Shown piece after piece: positions 41,971 to 53,479 of a DNA stretch of 64,000 bases. How positions within the stretch are numbered: the stretch's first letter is position 1; the number at the start of each line of letters is the position of its first letter. Source of the DNA: Topomyia yanbarensis. Lineage: Eukaryota > Arthropoda > Insecta > Diptera > Culicidae. The translations under genes and the position numbers were made by a program. The notes below the pieces were generated by a model that did no database searches, was not told the DNA's origin, and was given only the letters and a program-made list of their open reading frames with translations. The stretch lies in contig NC_080671.1 in the NCBI RefSeq assembly GCF_030247195.1, forward strand, positions 208,385,993 to 208,449,992, read 5' to 3'.

Positions 41971-44900
41971 TCAGGAATCAGAATATATTGGCTCAAATGG
42001 CACGTTACCCGTACATAGTCGGGGATTTGTGCCTTGCCGTGTGTTTTCATCATTTCCTGAGCGGTAGGAAAGGACAAGGTGGTGTGGGGAAGTTGAATTG
42101 GAAGGGTGGGAAAAATAACAGCACAAAACAAAAATAAACAACAGGTAAGTTAAACTCACAAGTAGTTCAACTTGTCTGCGAATAAGCCTAAAGCTCTTTA
42201 CCACATTGGATGAGAAAATGTCTCTGAGTTTCAGTCGACCAAACATGGTTTCGTCTATATAAGGACGGCTGAAGACTCGAAATCGCAATTGCGCTACCGC
42301 TGGACAGTTGCATATCAGATGATATGAGGTTCCGTAGTCGGAATCACAAAGATCACATGAAAAAGACTCAGCGCGCTGAATAGTTGCCATGTGATAATTG
42401 AGTTTGCAGTGGCCGGTTAAAGCCCTGGTCAGCATGCCGCAGTGGAGCTTCGAAAAATGTAAGAGATTTTTCGAAACCACTAGGCATGGTTGTTCTAGAA
42501 ACGCCTTTGTTTGGCGACACGTTTGTAGATTTCTCCAATAATTGCGGTGCTCGGACGAAGCCCATTCATTTCCAGTAATACCGCAATGTCCGGGCACCCA
42601 GACAAGGTAGATAGTGTTGACAATGCTTAGTTCTTCGATTTGGGTTCGGCACGCGATCACTAGCTTGGACCGGGATTTGTCTGAGCTAAGGGCCTTTATT
42701 GCAGCCTGACTATCGGAGCAGAAGTTTATAACTCTGCCGGACAAATTCAGTTGAAGGGCCGATTGCACCCCGCACATAATCGCAAAGATTTCTGCTTGGA
42801 ATACAGTACAGTATCTACCTAGTGAGTGAGATTGTTCCAATCTCATTTCACGACAGTAGACACCAGCACCAGCACGTCCCTCCATCAGAAAACCGTCAGT
42901 GTAACAAACCACTTGCGTTTGTTGTTGTCTTTCCATAAAGCCAGACAACCACTCCTCTCGAGAGGGAATCTTCACATGGAATGTCCTGTAAGGAAAACCA
43001 CAAGTGAGTGTAATATCGCTGGGAGCAAGAATATCTTCACCCCATGTAACCATTTGTGACCACTATCGTGTATGACTGGTAGCAAGATCAACATGATTAC
43101 TGTTCCAAAGCCCAGTAACCTGCAGTCTGTATGCACATGATAGTGCTTCTTGTTTTAAGTGTATGTGTATTGGTTTGATATTTAGAAGTGCCTCAAGAGC
43201 AGCAGTCGGAGTCGTGGTGAAAGCACCAGTCAACGCCATGAGCGCCATTCTTTGCAGATGGTTTAGCTTTGACTGGTCTGTCACCACCTCTCCCCTCTGC
43301 CACTACACAAGGCATCCGTATGACAGTATTGGACGTACAATTGTCGTGTAAATCCAATAGATGTATTTAGGTTTGAGACCCCAGGTCTTTCCAAAAGTAC
43401 GTCTGCACTGCCCGAAGGCCATGCACGCTTTTTTGACTCTGAACTCAATGTGAGCAGACCAATTCAGTTTGGAATCCAATATGACTCCAACGTATTTGAC
43501 TTGATCTGCACACAGTAGCTCAGAATCAAAGAACTGCAAGGGACGAACCCCGGTTGTTATTCGCTTCTTCGTGAAAAGAACCATTGAAGTTTTGCTTGGG
43601 TTAACTGATAGTTTAACTTGTCGACACCACTATTCGACAGCTCTTAATGCCTGTTGCATTAAGTCAAAGATTGTTCCGATGCAAAATCCAGTAATTAGTA
43701 TTTGGTAATCGTCAGCAAACCCGTAGGTTGGAAATCCAAGCTCATTGAGTTTCTTCAACAAGCCGTCAGCTACTAAGTTCCATAACAAAGGTGGCAGAAC
43801 GCCGCCCTGAGGACAATCGCAAATACTCAACTTCCGTATCTCAGCCTGTCGCAGTGACGAGCAAAGTATGCGGTTACTAAGCATTGCGTTTATCCAACCT
43901 GAGATACATGCAGGTATCCCATGACCGCGCGGCGCTTCCAGAATAGACTGGAAGGACACATTGTCAAAAGCACCCTCAATATCTAGGAATACACCCAAGC
44001 TAGATTGCTTGAGCGAGAAGGCTTTCTCAATGTTGTAAACAACATCGTGAAGCAGAGTGATCGTGGATTTCCCACACTGATATGCATGTTGCATTTTGTG
44101 CAGTGGATATTCAACTAAACTAACGTTCCTGATGTGATGATCGATTATCCGTTCCAAAGCTTTCAGAAGAAAAGAACTTAAGCTGATAGGCCTAAAACTC
44201 TTGGCTTCTTCATAGCTTGAGCGCGCCCCTTTGGGAATAAATCTAACAGTTATTTCTCGCCATGCTTTCGGGATATACCCGGTAGCAAGACTGGAAAGCA
44301 AGATCTTTTTCAAGACATGTTTAAGAATATCAAATCCCTTTTGCAGTAGCACGGGAAGTATTCCATCTTTTCCGGGTGATTTGTATGGAGCAAAGCTGTC
44401 AACTGCCCACTTGACCGATTCAGTGGAAACCAATGTGCGTGCTAACGCCCACGAGTCCGAATCACCAGAATGAGATCTGTGAACATTGTTCAACTCCGGA
44501 TCGATACAACCTGGAAAGTGTGTGTCGAAGAGACAATTAAGAACATCTTTTTCGTCCGTCACATAAACACCATCTCTGGTTTTTAAGGAGTTCATCTGAA
44601 AATCATTCGATTTGGAGAGAATTTTATTTAATCTGCTAACCTCGTTCAGACTAGAGACATTAGTGCATAGGCTTTGCCAGCCAGTCCGTTCTGCAGATCT
44701 AAGACATTTCTTATATGCACTACGAGCTGACCTGAGAGCCCTGGAGTCATCACGCTGACGCCGGTTCCAAGCTCTTCTCATAACTTTCTTCATTCTTTCA
44801 AGCTCATCCCTCAACCAAGGGGTTCCCCTAGTCGACTTAACAGTACGAAGTGGACAAGCTTCTTCGTAGGATGCTAATATGAATGAGTTTGTCGTATCCA

Positions 44901-45117
44901 CGACGTCATCTAAGCCGTCTAGTTGACTACTTGTTGGAAAATATCCATGAAATTTAGTCGCCAAGTTTTCCAAAAAGAGGTCCCAGTTTGTAGATCTAGG
45001 ATTACGATATGTCACCACATTGAAGGTGACATCAAACTGATCGAAAAATATATATTTATGATCGGATAGAGACGGTTCAGTTTCATTTGGAACCTGCCAA
45101 TTTCCCAGTTCATGCAA
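41971..45117 (-). pseudogene. LIAN-like ORF: endonuclease end, RT and RNase H
   Basis: One frame spans 45117-41971 (1049 codons) and is broken only by three UAG codons, near 43627, 43300 and 43060, each followed by a Trp codon. It reads LSDHKYIFF (endonuclease end), SPGKDGILPVLLQK, FRPISLSSFLLKALERI, GVFLDIEGAFDNVS, PQGGVLPPLLW, the catalytic TYGFADDY, YVGVILDSKLNWSAHI and WGLKPKYIYWIY. RNase H has CYTDGFL, FQAEIFAI, CSDSQAAI and VPGHCGITGNEWA; directly after that a deletion removed the region with the final Asp. A Cys-containing tail (SCDLCDSDYGTSYHLICNC) follows. Not functional as it stands. Confidence 0.75.
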
Positions 45118-45178
45118 AACTCCATATTCAGAGTATGGAGATTTGTACTACTTATGTACTCCATCAGTTCAGAGCCTC

Positions 45179-45859
<681 letters not shown>

Positions 45860-46747
45860 TGTTGATTAGAGAACTGTACATTTCATTTCCAACACAAATT
45901 GCACAACAACTAGAGGACACCAAGCGAGTTGGGATGTTAACGCATTTAGCGAGCCATATCAGGTTTAAATGGGACATGATCATTTGATTCCCACGATTTG
46001 CGAAGAAAATGATGGTCCACTGTGTCAGAGATTCGCATAACACAGTAAGGGCAAAACCCAAAATGCTCCGTGCGCGACTGGCATATTTTAGACCCTCCAG
46101 TCATTAAGTCCTCGGCACGGAACTACACCTTGACTTAGGGTCTCCTACTTTCAGTCGCCTCCTACGACATGGGAGCAGGACTCCAGTGGCTCAATTCTAG
46201 GCCGGATACCACACGGCCTCTGGGCAGGTTCATCTGTACACATCGAAATTTGATAATCGAAACTCAACAAAACTTTACCCAACTACTATCAGCCGAGAGT
46301 CTCAGCAAACCCCCAGCCAACAAAAATTCGGCAAAATTAAGTGGATCATCGGTGAAAAAAAAATCGGTGTATAGAGTGAACGTTCCGCTGCGTAATGCAG
46401 CATACTGGGGAGTTCGCCCAACTCTTCCCAGGCTCCGTTCGCCATTGAGAATGTTTTAAACCCCCTCAACAATATTACTCATAGCACGGGTCGCATGACA
46501 CTATGGAATTGGGGTTCCCTGTTTGGTAGATTTTTACTACTGAAACAGGTAGTCCGTAGTGTAATTCTTAGCCGGTTGAAACAACCACTACCGACACTAC
46601 ACGGCTTATCTAGGCTGTTCGGTGAAAGAAGCTGACATTGAAGAACAGCTTCCATATTTAGATGGGCGAACAGCCGCAGAAGGAAGGAAGGATAACGGGA
46701 GGAGAGGGATTTGGGCTAAGCGCTTATTTAAAGGCGGCGGAATTCGG

Positions 46748-46760
46748 CAATTCGGAATTA
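46748..46760. repeat. 13-bp target duplication of the LIAN-like LINE, 5' side
   Basis: CAATTCGGAATTA; fixes the 5' end of the element at 46747. Confidence 0.8.
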
Positions 46761-47266
46761 ACTGAAATTATGTTTTATTGCGATACTGTTTTTGTATTTC
46801 AATAGCACACAATTGAAAAACAAGCAAAAATGAATAGATCTCAGAAAACGTGAAAACTCCCATACATCAGTCAATTTATCTCTGGCAGAGCCGTCAATAG
46901 GAAGCACCTAGGCAACTCAATCAGATACGGGAGGCTATTTATAGAGGTACCGCGTATTCGTTTGCGTCAGTCTTTGCTCGATTTTCGCACGAGTAGAGCC
47001 TGAATAATAACGTCCGGACGATGCGCTAAGTTATCGTTGATGACACCTTGCCCCAGACAGTGCAGTAAGACATTTTCAATGTCAAAAAACATTTGCTTAG
47101 CTTAGTTGACCGCCTGTGAGTTTTCCGTGATTGATCAAAGTCTGTTGAAATTGTATATTGAACCAATTGTATGTTACTTGGTAGTGGTACATCATACACC
47201 GACAAACCGACATTGCAACTAGAACGATTTCGGTGAATTTTTTTGCAAATAATTTAAACTCGGAAT
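46761..47266. other. Non-coding DNA; TATA/Inr-like pair and inverted repeat
   Basis: 47041-47095 is the inverted partner of 41803-41855 (CAGTGCAGTAAGAC versus GTCTTGCTGCACTATCTG). A TATTTATA at 46936 lies 33 bases before an initiator TCAGT (A at 46969), a possible core promoter of an older element. No coding frame. Confidence 0.35.
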
Positions 47267-47274
47267 GATGGAGC

Positions 47275-48023
47275 CAGTGTTGCAACAATTAAATCTGTAC
47301 CGGGAGTTGAAAAGTCTTTTCTATCTGTACTCTTCTATAGAAAAATCTGTACCGGATTCTGTACCCAAATAATAACAAAGTTGTTTTAAAAAAAATCATT
47401 TTTCTTATACATATTTTTCATTCGGGGAAATCAAACCAGACATTCTGACTCGGTTGTTTTATTTGAGCTGGAATTCCGAAAGAAACCAGTTAGAATTCCG
47501 TGTGAGTTTGACTGGGTAATATCAATATCAGCTCCAGCTCAATTTCTCGCTGCCACTTTGTTTGTAACCAATGGTGGCCAACAGAGTAGCGGCAAGAAGC
47601 TGAGATGGGGCTAGTAATATCAATAGGATACGAGAAACCTGCTTGGAATTCAAATGGAGCAGGTCAGAGTAAATGTATGCACTCCGAGAAGATTCGCTAG
47701 GCTTTCACTTAGACATCATCCCTTTGATTTGCTGGAAGCAGGTTTTTGCCTTTTGCATTCTAATGTGAGATTCAGGTCAAGCTCAATCAGTACCAGCTCC
47801 ACTTCAAATTCTTGCCATCACTGCTGCCTAACACAACGTTTTCCTGCGGTTTACTGGGATGCATCGCAGGGTTAACTTATTTTACCTTGCTGTCATGTAA
47901 AAAAATCTGTACCAATCTGTACTTTTTCACAAAAATCTGTAATCTGTACCGTACAGAATCTGTACCAAAAATGCTTCAAAAATCTGTACCTTTCTAGATA
48001 AATCTGTACTTGTGGCATCACTG
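47275..48023. mobile_element. hAT-type MITE with AATCTGTAC iterons
   Basis: The ends are CAGTGTTGCAACAA and (reversed) CAGTGATGCCACAA, and the 8-bp duplication GATGGAGC is perfect (47267-47274, 48024-48031). About ten copies of the word AATCTGTAC, some as ATTCTGTAC, crowd the two ends (47288-47370 and 47888-48010), probable transposase-binding subterminal repeats. The 500-bp centre has no transposase. Confidence 0.85.
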
Positions 48024-48031
48024 GATGGAGC

Positions 48032-48783
48032 TACTATCTGTATAATGAGTTACACATCGTTACTTAACGTGTCTCTCGAAAAAGAACACTAATCTCCTCT
48101 AGTAAAAGTCTAAACAAGACATATTTAAACGAGCAGAAGCTTTTCGAATTCAAATGAGCGGAGCATCGTATATTAACGTTTCAAGTAGTAGTATTGACTG
48201 GCTTTGTTCTCCGGTTGACTCCATGAAAAGCGAAACGAAAAAATTGAATCAACTTCAAGTCGGTTCCAACAGCTTGAAGTAAAAAGTTACTTTATGCTCG
48301 TCCGGACATGCATTCTAATGCCCTATTTCACGCTTTTCTAAAGATTCTTACTTCAGCTCCTTGCTCTCCCTTGAGTACTATGGTTCTTACCATTTATAAA
48401 TATACTTCAGCTTCCAGTCTCTTGCTAATTAAGTGCCGTTACAACAACTTCGGGATTTATTATCACATTGATTAATAAACTATTTCGAGAATGAAACGAT
48501 TTACGATCGGACCGTAGATCTTTCGTCGAAAATGCAGTGTATGCCATTTGCCCTGAATCACCTTATATTTTGTCAAATATCGGTATATGTTTACAAAATT
48601 TAGTCAGCTATTTGTCAAATGTTCAACAAACCTAGAACATACATTTCTGAGGTTATAGTTTCCTTAACCATTTCAAATATAGCCCAACTTATTCGAGCAA
48701 AGTGCCTTGAAACTATGGTTGTCTATTTTCTCTTGTCCAAACTTCTATTGGAGGAACTCTAAATACATAGAGTAGCTTCGATG
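48032..48783. other. Non-coding DNA, no features seen
   Basis: AT-rich and without open frames of interest. It looks like single-copy DNA. Confidence 0.3.
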
Positions 48784-48883
48784 ATTATTAGAGAGTTGAC
48801 TGAAAATTTCTTAACTCGTACTGTCAAACGAACGTCCGTTTGACAGTATGAGTTACTAAATTTTGCGTCGACTCTCTAATAAT
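48784..48883. mobile_element. 100-bp palindromic hairpin
   Basis: Arms of 47 bp (ATTATTAGAGAGTTGAC... and the inverted ...GTCGACTCTCTAATAAT) pair at about 40 of 47 positions around a 6-base loop (48831-48836). Probably a minimal hairpin MITE; no target duplication was resolved. Confidence 0.6.
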
Positions 48884-49025
48884 ATCTTGCCAAATTTGAA
48901 AATACAGTGTCATATCAGTTTGTCGGTGCATCATACTCAACGTGCAACCTAAAGGGCCGAAGATTATATACGATTTGTATGTCAATTTTGGGATGGGAAG
49001 GAATGTTAGTTCAACACTTATGACT

Positions 49026-49275
49026 ACTATGACCGACGAATTCTCTGCACCATCCACAAGTGTCGCAGGGATATGTGTTAGCAGGTAGGGAACTGAATCA
49101 GGGTATATCTTGGTAGATATTGTGATTTAGCTAAGTACTTGCGCGACAAATAATTTTAAATTAAAGTTTTCAAGTGTGCGACCTTCTGTAGAAATATGAA
49201 TGCCGTTCGAATACGCGTTTTAATAAAAAAAAATCTTCCACGGGTCGTTGTATAAAACAATAAAGCTATAGATTT
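49026..49275. repeat. Direct repeat, left copy (right copy at 51632-51886)
   Basis: AAGTGTCGCAGGG, TATCTTGGTAGATATTGTGA, GCGACCTTCTGTAGAAATAT and GTTCGAA...GTTTTAATAAAA occur in the same order in both, about 85% identical. They bracket the broken LIAN copy. Neither shows LTR ends. Confidence 0.6.
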
Positions 49276-49415
49276 TGTAAAATGTACGCGCGAGTCACAG
49301 ATTCCGAGATACTCAAGGCACCAGACCAAAATATAATTGAGATATCTATTGATCTTTTTTGCGACGAAAAAAAATAATACATACTCCGAACAGTCGTCTA
49401 TCTGGAGGGAATCAG

Positions 49416-49745
49416 GAATCAGTAGCGACTGGCTCTAATGGCACTTTCCCCATGTTGATCGAAGATTTTTTTTATATATAACTAAGTTCATTTAGGCCCA
49501 AATGCGGTAGCTTAATGAGGCCGATAATTTATTTTTAAGGTACATCGCACGTGCTAGTGGGGGAAGAGAAAACCGTATTTAGGGGCGGCTTTTATGTTAG
49601 TTTGATCGAAGATTTGTGCCTTGCCATGATTTGTCTTTTCGTCATTTCTCTGATTGGGGAAGTGGTAAGATTAGGGATAAGAAAAATAACGACACAGAGA
49701 ACATAGACAATAGGGAAGTATTCTTCACCCCCAAGGGAAAAAACA
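49416..49745 (-). mobile_element. 3' end of a second LIAN-like LINE
   Basis: GGGAATCAGGAATCAG, GGCTCTAATGGCAC, ATTTGTGCCTTGCC and GGGATAAGAAAAATAAC follow the 3' UTR order of 41964-42135. It is interrupted by a short insertion at 49469-49601. Confidence 0.65.
49469..49601 (-). mobile_element. Tiny 5'-truncated I-clade LINE tail with 14-bp duplication
   Basis: The insert is flanked by TTGATCGAAGATTT (49455-49468 and 49602-49615). On the minus strand it ends in an A run and contains AAGCTACCGCATTTGGGCCTA, equivalent to the end of the I-clade 3' UTR (AAGCTAACGCATTTGTGCCTA). So only about 130 bp were copied into the LIAN remnant. Confidence 0.75.
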
Positions 49746-49973
49746 CTTCTCGATGAACGGATATATCAACACCCCAGCTTCATCAAAACATCAGTACTCT
49801 TCAAACATTCCTTGGGATTCCACGGAATATAAAAGAATACCTTATTCTAGTGAAGGCTATATGGTTCGACAATAAAACGGAAGTCCCCTGCATTCTCACT
49901 TATCTCCTCCAAATTCTATTTCAACCAGGTACAGCTTTGTTAGTTATCCGGAGAGAACCAAACAATACCATAC

Positions 49974-50243
49974 TTAGCCAATCTCACTGAAACTAGAGAT
50001 GAATGAGTTAGGAGGGATTGAAAGGAGACACCCGTGAAGATCTTTTAACAGATCATCCTTCAGCGCAATCGAAAAGTGACCTTTCTGCAACCTTGCTTGG
50101 ACTCGATACGTATTGAGACTCGAAGCCGAAGCATTGTTGAAGAGAACATCTCTGCGATTGTGCTTCTTTTCCTTGATTTTGATCCATTTTTCACATTTTA
50201 AGGTATTAGAAGGAACACGTTTCTCGCAACTACCAGTATTCAC
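49974..50243 (-). other. Unassigned open frame, 89 codons
   Basis: It reads a Lys/Arg-rich N-terminal half (CEKWIKIKEKKHNRRD) and QKGHFSIALKDDLLKDLHGC. No family was recognised and no splice sites are obvious. It lies where the middle of the LIAN copy should be, in sequence not related to LIAN. Coding status doubtful. Confidence 0.2.
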
Positions 50244-50599
50244 ACTTGATGTTGTGGGAAGTGACTCAATTTTCGATTCCCCGAAAATCCAAAAAGGATC
50301 AACGGTTTCATCAATACGAGTGGGAATCTACAATCTAGCAAACTCCACACAATTAAATTCAATTTTTTCTACCACTTATTCAAAATTGAATTAACACACA
50401 GTAGAACCGCAATAGGTTCGTACATCTAGGCGTTCAAATGAGCAAATACGATGTACTTACGATTAGATAACAAGGGTTCGAGATCGTTGGGTACGAGCTA
50501 GTTTGCCAATTCATGCATAATACAGTTAGAGCAAAGAGTTTCATCTAACACCTCTTCTCTGTCAGATCGTGCAAATGTTGGGTGATTTGCTACATTAAG

Positions 50600-51610
50600 T
50601 ATATGCTTCTTAAACAATTGATATCTGAGCTACCTCAAATTATGTGGTGTGTATTTGCATAACTTACGATTATGAGTGGAAAACCCATTTCTGCCACAGT
50701 ATGATACAACACTTTTTAAATCTTCAGAAGGTGATGATTCATTATGCAGCAAATATGCCGAACAAAAGACGTATTTCCTGTTTATGTTATCAATACTCAC
50801 ATTGACTGTGACAGCACATATATCACGAGTTTGAGGTCAGATAAAAGATATGCATCGATGGAACTATTCGCAAGTTTACAAGCACGAGGCATTCAGCGTG
50901 AATTTGTCACGCCAATTAGTTGTAAGCTACGAAGACGGGGTAAGTAGATTTCCAACATAGAAGTTTCCTTCATGGAAATACGGTTCTTGAACCTATGAAA
51001 GCTTTTGCTTCCTGCAAAAGGCGGGATACATTCATAGTTGCTGTTCATCTATGCTGAAGATTAATTTGGGCTTCTCGAACCATGGTCGATCAGAGCACAT
51101 GCACATTTCATCACCAGCACATGCACATTTCATCACCAGCACTTCTTGTACAGCTACTAGAATATACCAAACACGTTGGCTTATAATCGCCTATAGCGAA
51201 ACCCGCAGGGGACAGTAGTGACATGACCATCATTTGAATCTCACGATTTGTGAAGAAAGAAACGTCCACTATGTACGAGATTCGCTTAACACAGCAAGGG
51301 CAATACCCACGACACTCCGTGCGCGACTGACATATTTTAAACATTCCAACCATTCAGTCCTCGGCATGGAGAAACACTTCGACTCGAGGACTTCTGTTTT
51401 CAGTCGCCTCTTACGACATGGGATTTGAAACCTAGTGGATCAATTCTTGGATATTTCAGTCAGGAGAAAGATAATAGACTGCTATCAACCTCCTAGTGGA
51501 CCACAGCCACATCTGTTGCTAGTCGTCTCTTACCACATAGGAACAGAAACCAGTGCGTCAATTCTTGGCTGAAATACTTCGAAAGATTTCAGCCCGCCGG
51601 ATACCACACG
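50600..51610 (-). mobile_element. 5' part of the second LIAN-like LINE
   Basis: GATATCTGAGCTACCTCAAA, CACATATATCACGAGTTTGA, CAAGCACGAGGCATTCA and CAGTCGCCTCTTACGACATG align with 45183-46170 of the full-length copy in the same order. There is no TA tract at the equivalent position (about 50720-50800). A partial internal duplication of GCACATGCACATTTCATCAC occurs at 51094-51130. The RT and RNase H regions are absent. Confidence 0.7.
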
Positions 51611-51631
51611 GCAAAAAAGGAAAGAGGAATT

Positions 51632-51886
51632 CTCTGCATCATCTACAAGTGTCGCAGGGTGTTATCATCCACAAGAGGATTGGTGTTAGTATGTAGGGCA
51701 ATGAATCAGGGAATATCTTGGTAGATATTGTGATTTAGCTAAGTACCTGCGCGCTTTGTCCTTTCATTTTGAATCAAAGTTTGCAGGTGCGCGACCTTCT
51801 GTAGAAATATTAATGCCGTTCGAACAGGCATTTTAATAAAAATTCTTCCACAATAAAGCAATAAATTTTGAGTCGCTGTTCTACTC
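51632..51886. repeat. Direct repeat, right copy
   Basis: See 49026-49275. Confidence 0.6.
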
Positions 51887-52083
51887 TAGCAGAGAACGGT
51901 TGTTATTTATAAGTGTGCTATCAGTGTTTCAGAATAAAATATCGCAGTAATCTATTGTTTCGCCCATCATTGTTCGCAGCACCGAAGCTAAGTATTGTTT
52001 CCAATCATTTCGTAATTGTGTTGAAAATAAAAAACTAGTGATCGTTTACGCGTGCTTTCCCCTGGGTCCCCAATCCCATGTAG

Positions 52084-53152
52084 CTCGATAGTGAAAACTC
52101 TGACCCGGACCATGTTCCGAAGAACTTGGGTGCCTCTCAGAAACAATCTTCTCCTCCTCGAATCAGGGTTTATCCCTCCGTAGCTGCGGGCCATTTTATT
52201 CAGGAAAAGGAAAAACCTATAAATGTTCTTTTGATTTCAGTAGAAATTCAAAAGTATTATAAGAGTGTGAATGAACTGAAAAAAGTATCGTTTAATAAGC
52301 TAAAGGTAGTATTCGCTAACCGGGATGAGGCCAATGACCTTGTTACCAAGCAAACGTTTGCTCATCTCTACCGGGTTTATGTACCGTGTGATTTGGCCGA
52401 AATTAATGGGGTAATATATGACGAGGAAATTGATACCGGGGCTATCGTGAGACATGGGGCAGGGTCCTTTAAAAACGAAAATATTCCATCAATACAGGTG
52501 TTAGAAAGTGAACGCCTCTTCAAAATGACCAGTGAAGAGCAAAATCCTAAATACGCAAACTCTAAAGCAAGCCGCGAGACATTTGCAGGAAAAGCCCTTC
52601 CCGATTTTCTCAAGGTCGATCAGGTCTTGTTTCGTGTGCGTTTGTATTGCCCTAAGATCATGCATTGTAATAGGTGCCAGCTATTCGGACATACAGAAAA
52701 GTTCTGCTCAAATAGAGCAAGATGTGGAAAATGTGCAGATGCGCACGAGACAGCTTCATGTGAAAAAATATTCCGAACGATGTATTACTTGCGAAGGTAA
52801 GCATGCATCTATTTCATCTTGCGCCGCTTACGTTGAACGAAAGAAAAGGTTATCGCAAAAAATAGCAGAAGCAAGACATCTTTCGCATACATCGTTCCCT
52901 CCATTGAAACCAACCGCATCAAATCACATTCCTGGATTCCAAAAGATGGAACCTACTGAAACTCCACGTAGTGGAACAAGCCAATCCAAAAATTGTTCCC
53001 TTGAAACGTTGAAGTGGGTTGCCGATCATCTTGGTCTGAGCGAATCCTGGAAAGACATGATCGAAAAGTTTTTTCCTCTCATTTCTGCTCTTTGGGAGAA
53101 AGTACGCCCATTATTGCCCCTCTTCGATCAGTCAATGTCAAACAATGTTTAG
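52084..53152 (+). pseudogene. I-clade ORF1 with one frameshift
   Basis: The frame is open from 52084 (no ATG in frame; the start was probably lost). It reads an RRM-like part (VNELKKVSFNKLKVVFANRDEA), the core RHGAGSFKNENIPSIQVLES, KALPDFLKVDQVLFRVRLYC, and knuckles CNRC..GHTEKFC and CGKC..AHETASC. After the second knuckle a frameshift at about 52760 moves the third knuckle (CITC..KHASISSC) and the Lys-rich linker into another frame, ending at 53152. Same protein type as the ORF1s at 14361 and 28582. Confidence 0.7.
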
Positions 53153-53479
53153 ACAACATCTAGGGTGTTGAGCCCATTTTCGCCATGTTTCTATTATCAC
53201 CCTACCCATTGGAAGCCGTTGGTTAGAGCAGTGTCTGCCATCTTTGTTCAACGCATTGAGTCAAATGGTAGCGCAACAATAGGGGCACTCGATTCGAGTT
53301 TTCGTTGCGCTCAAACACGAGAATTTCACTGTTTTCAGCGCATTTGTGTTATATTGGTTCTTAACAACGAAGCAAAGCTGTTGATTTTTTCGCATTCCAT
53401 TTATTGTAGGCCGAGAAATTAATGAATTAGTGAGGCACCCTGCTTAGTATGGTGAAAATAGGCTCTTTACCCTATCTGA
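53153..53479. other. Intergenic stretch within the LINE
   Basis: Between ORF1 and ORF2 remnants, where other I-clade copies overlap by 8 bp. About 330 bp, so it contains an insertion or deleted coding sequence; nothing recognisable. Confidence 0.35.

Noticed and set aside
49026..51886. LTR retrotransposon with 250-bp LTRs
   Set aside because: The interior is two pieces of a non-LTR LIAN element; no TG...CA ends, primer-binding site or LTR-type pol.
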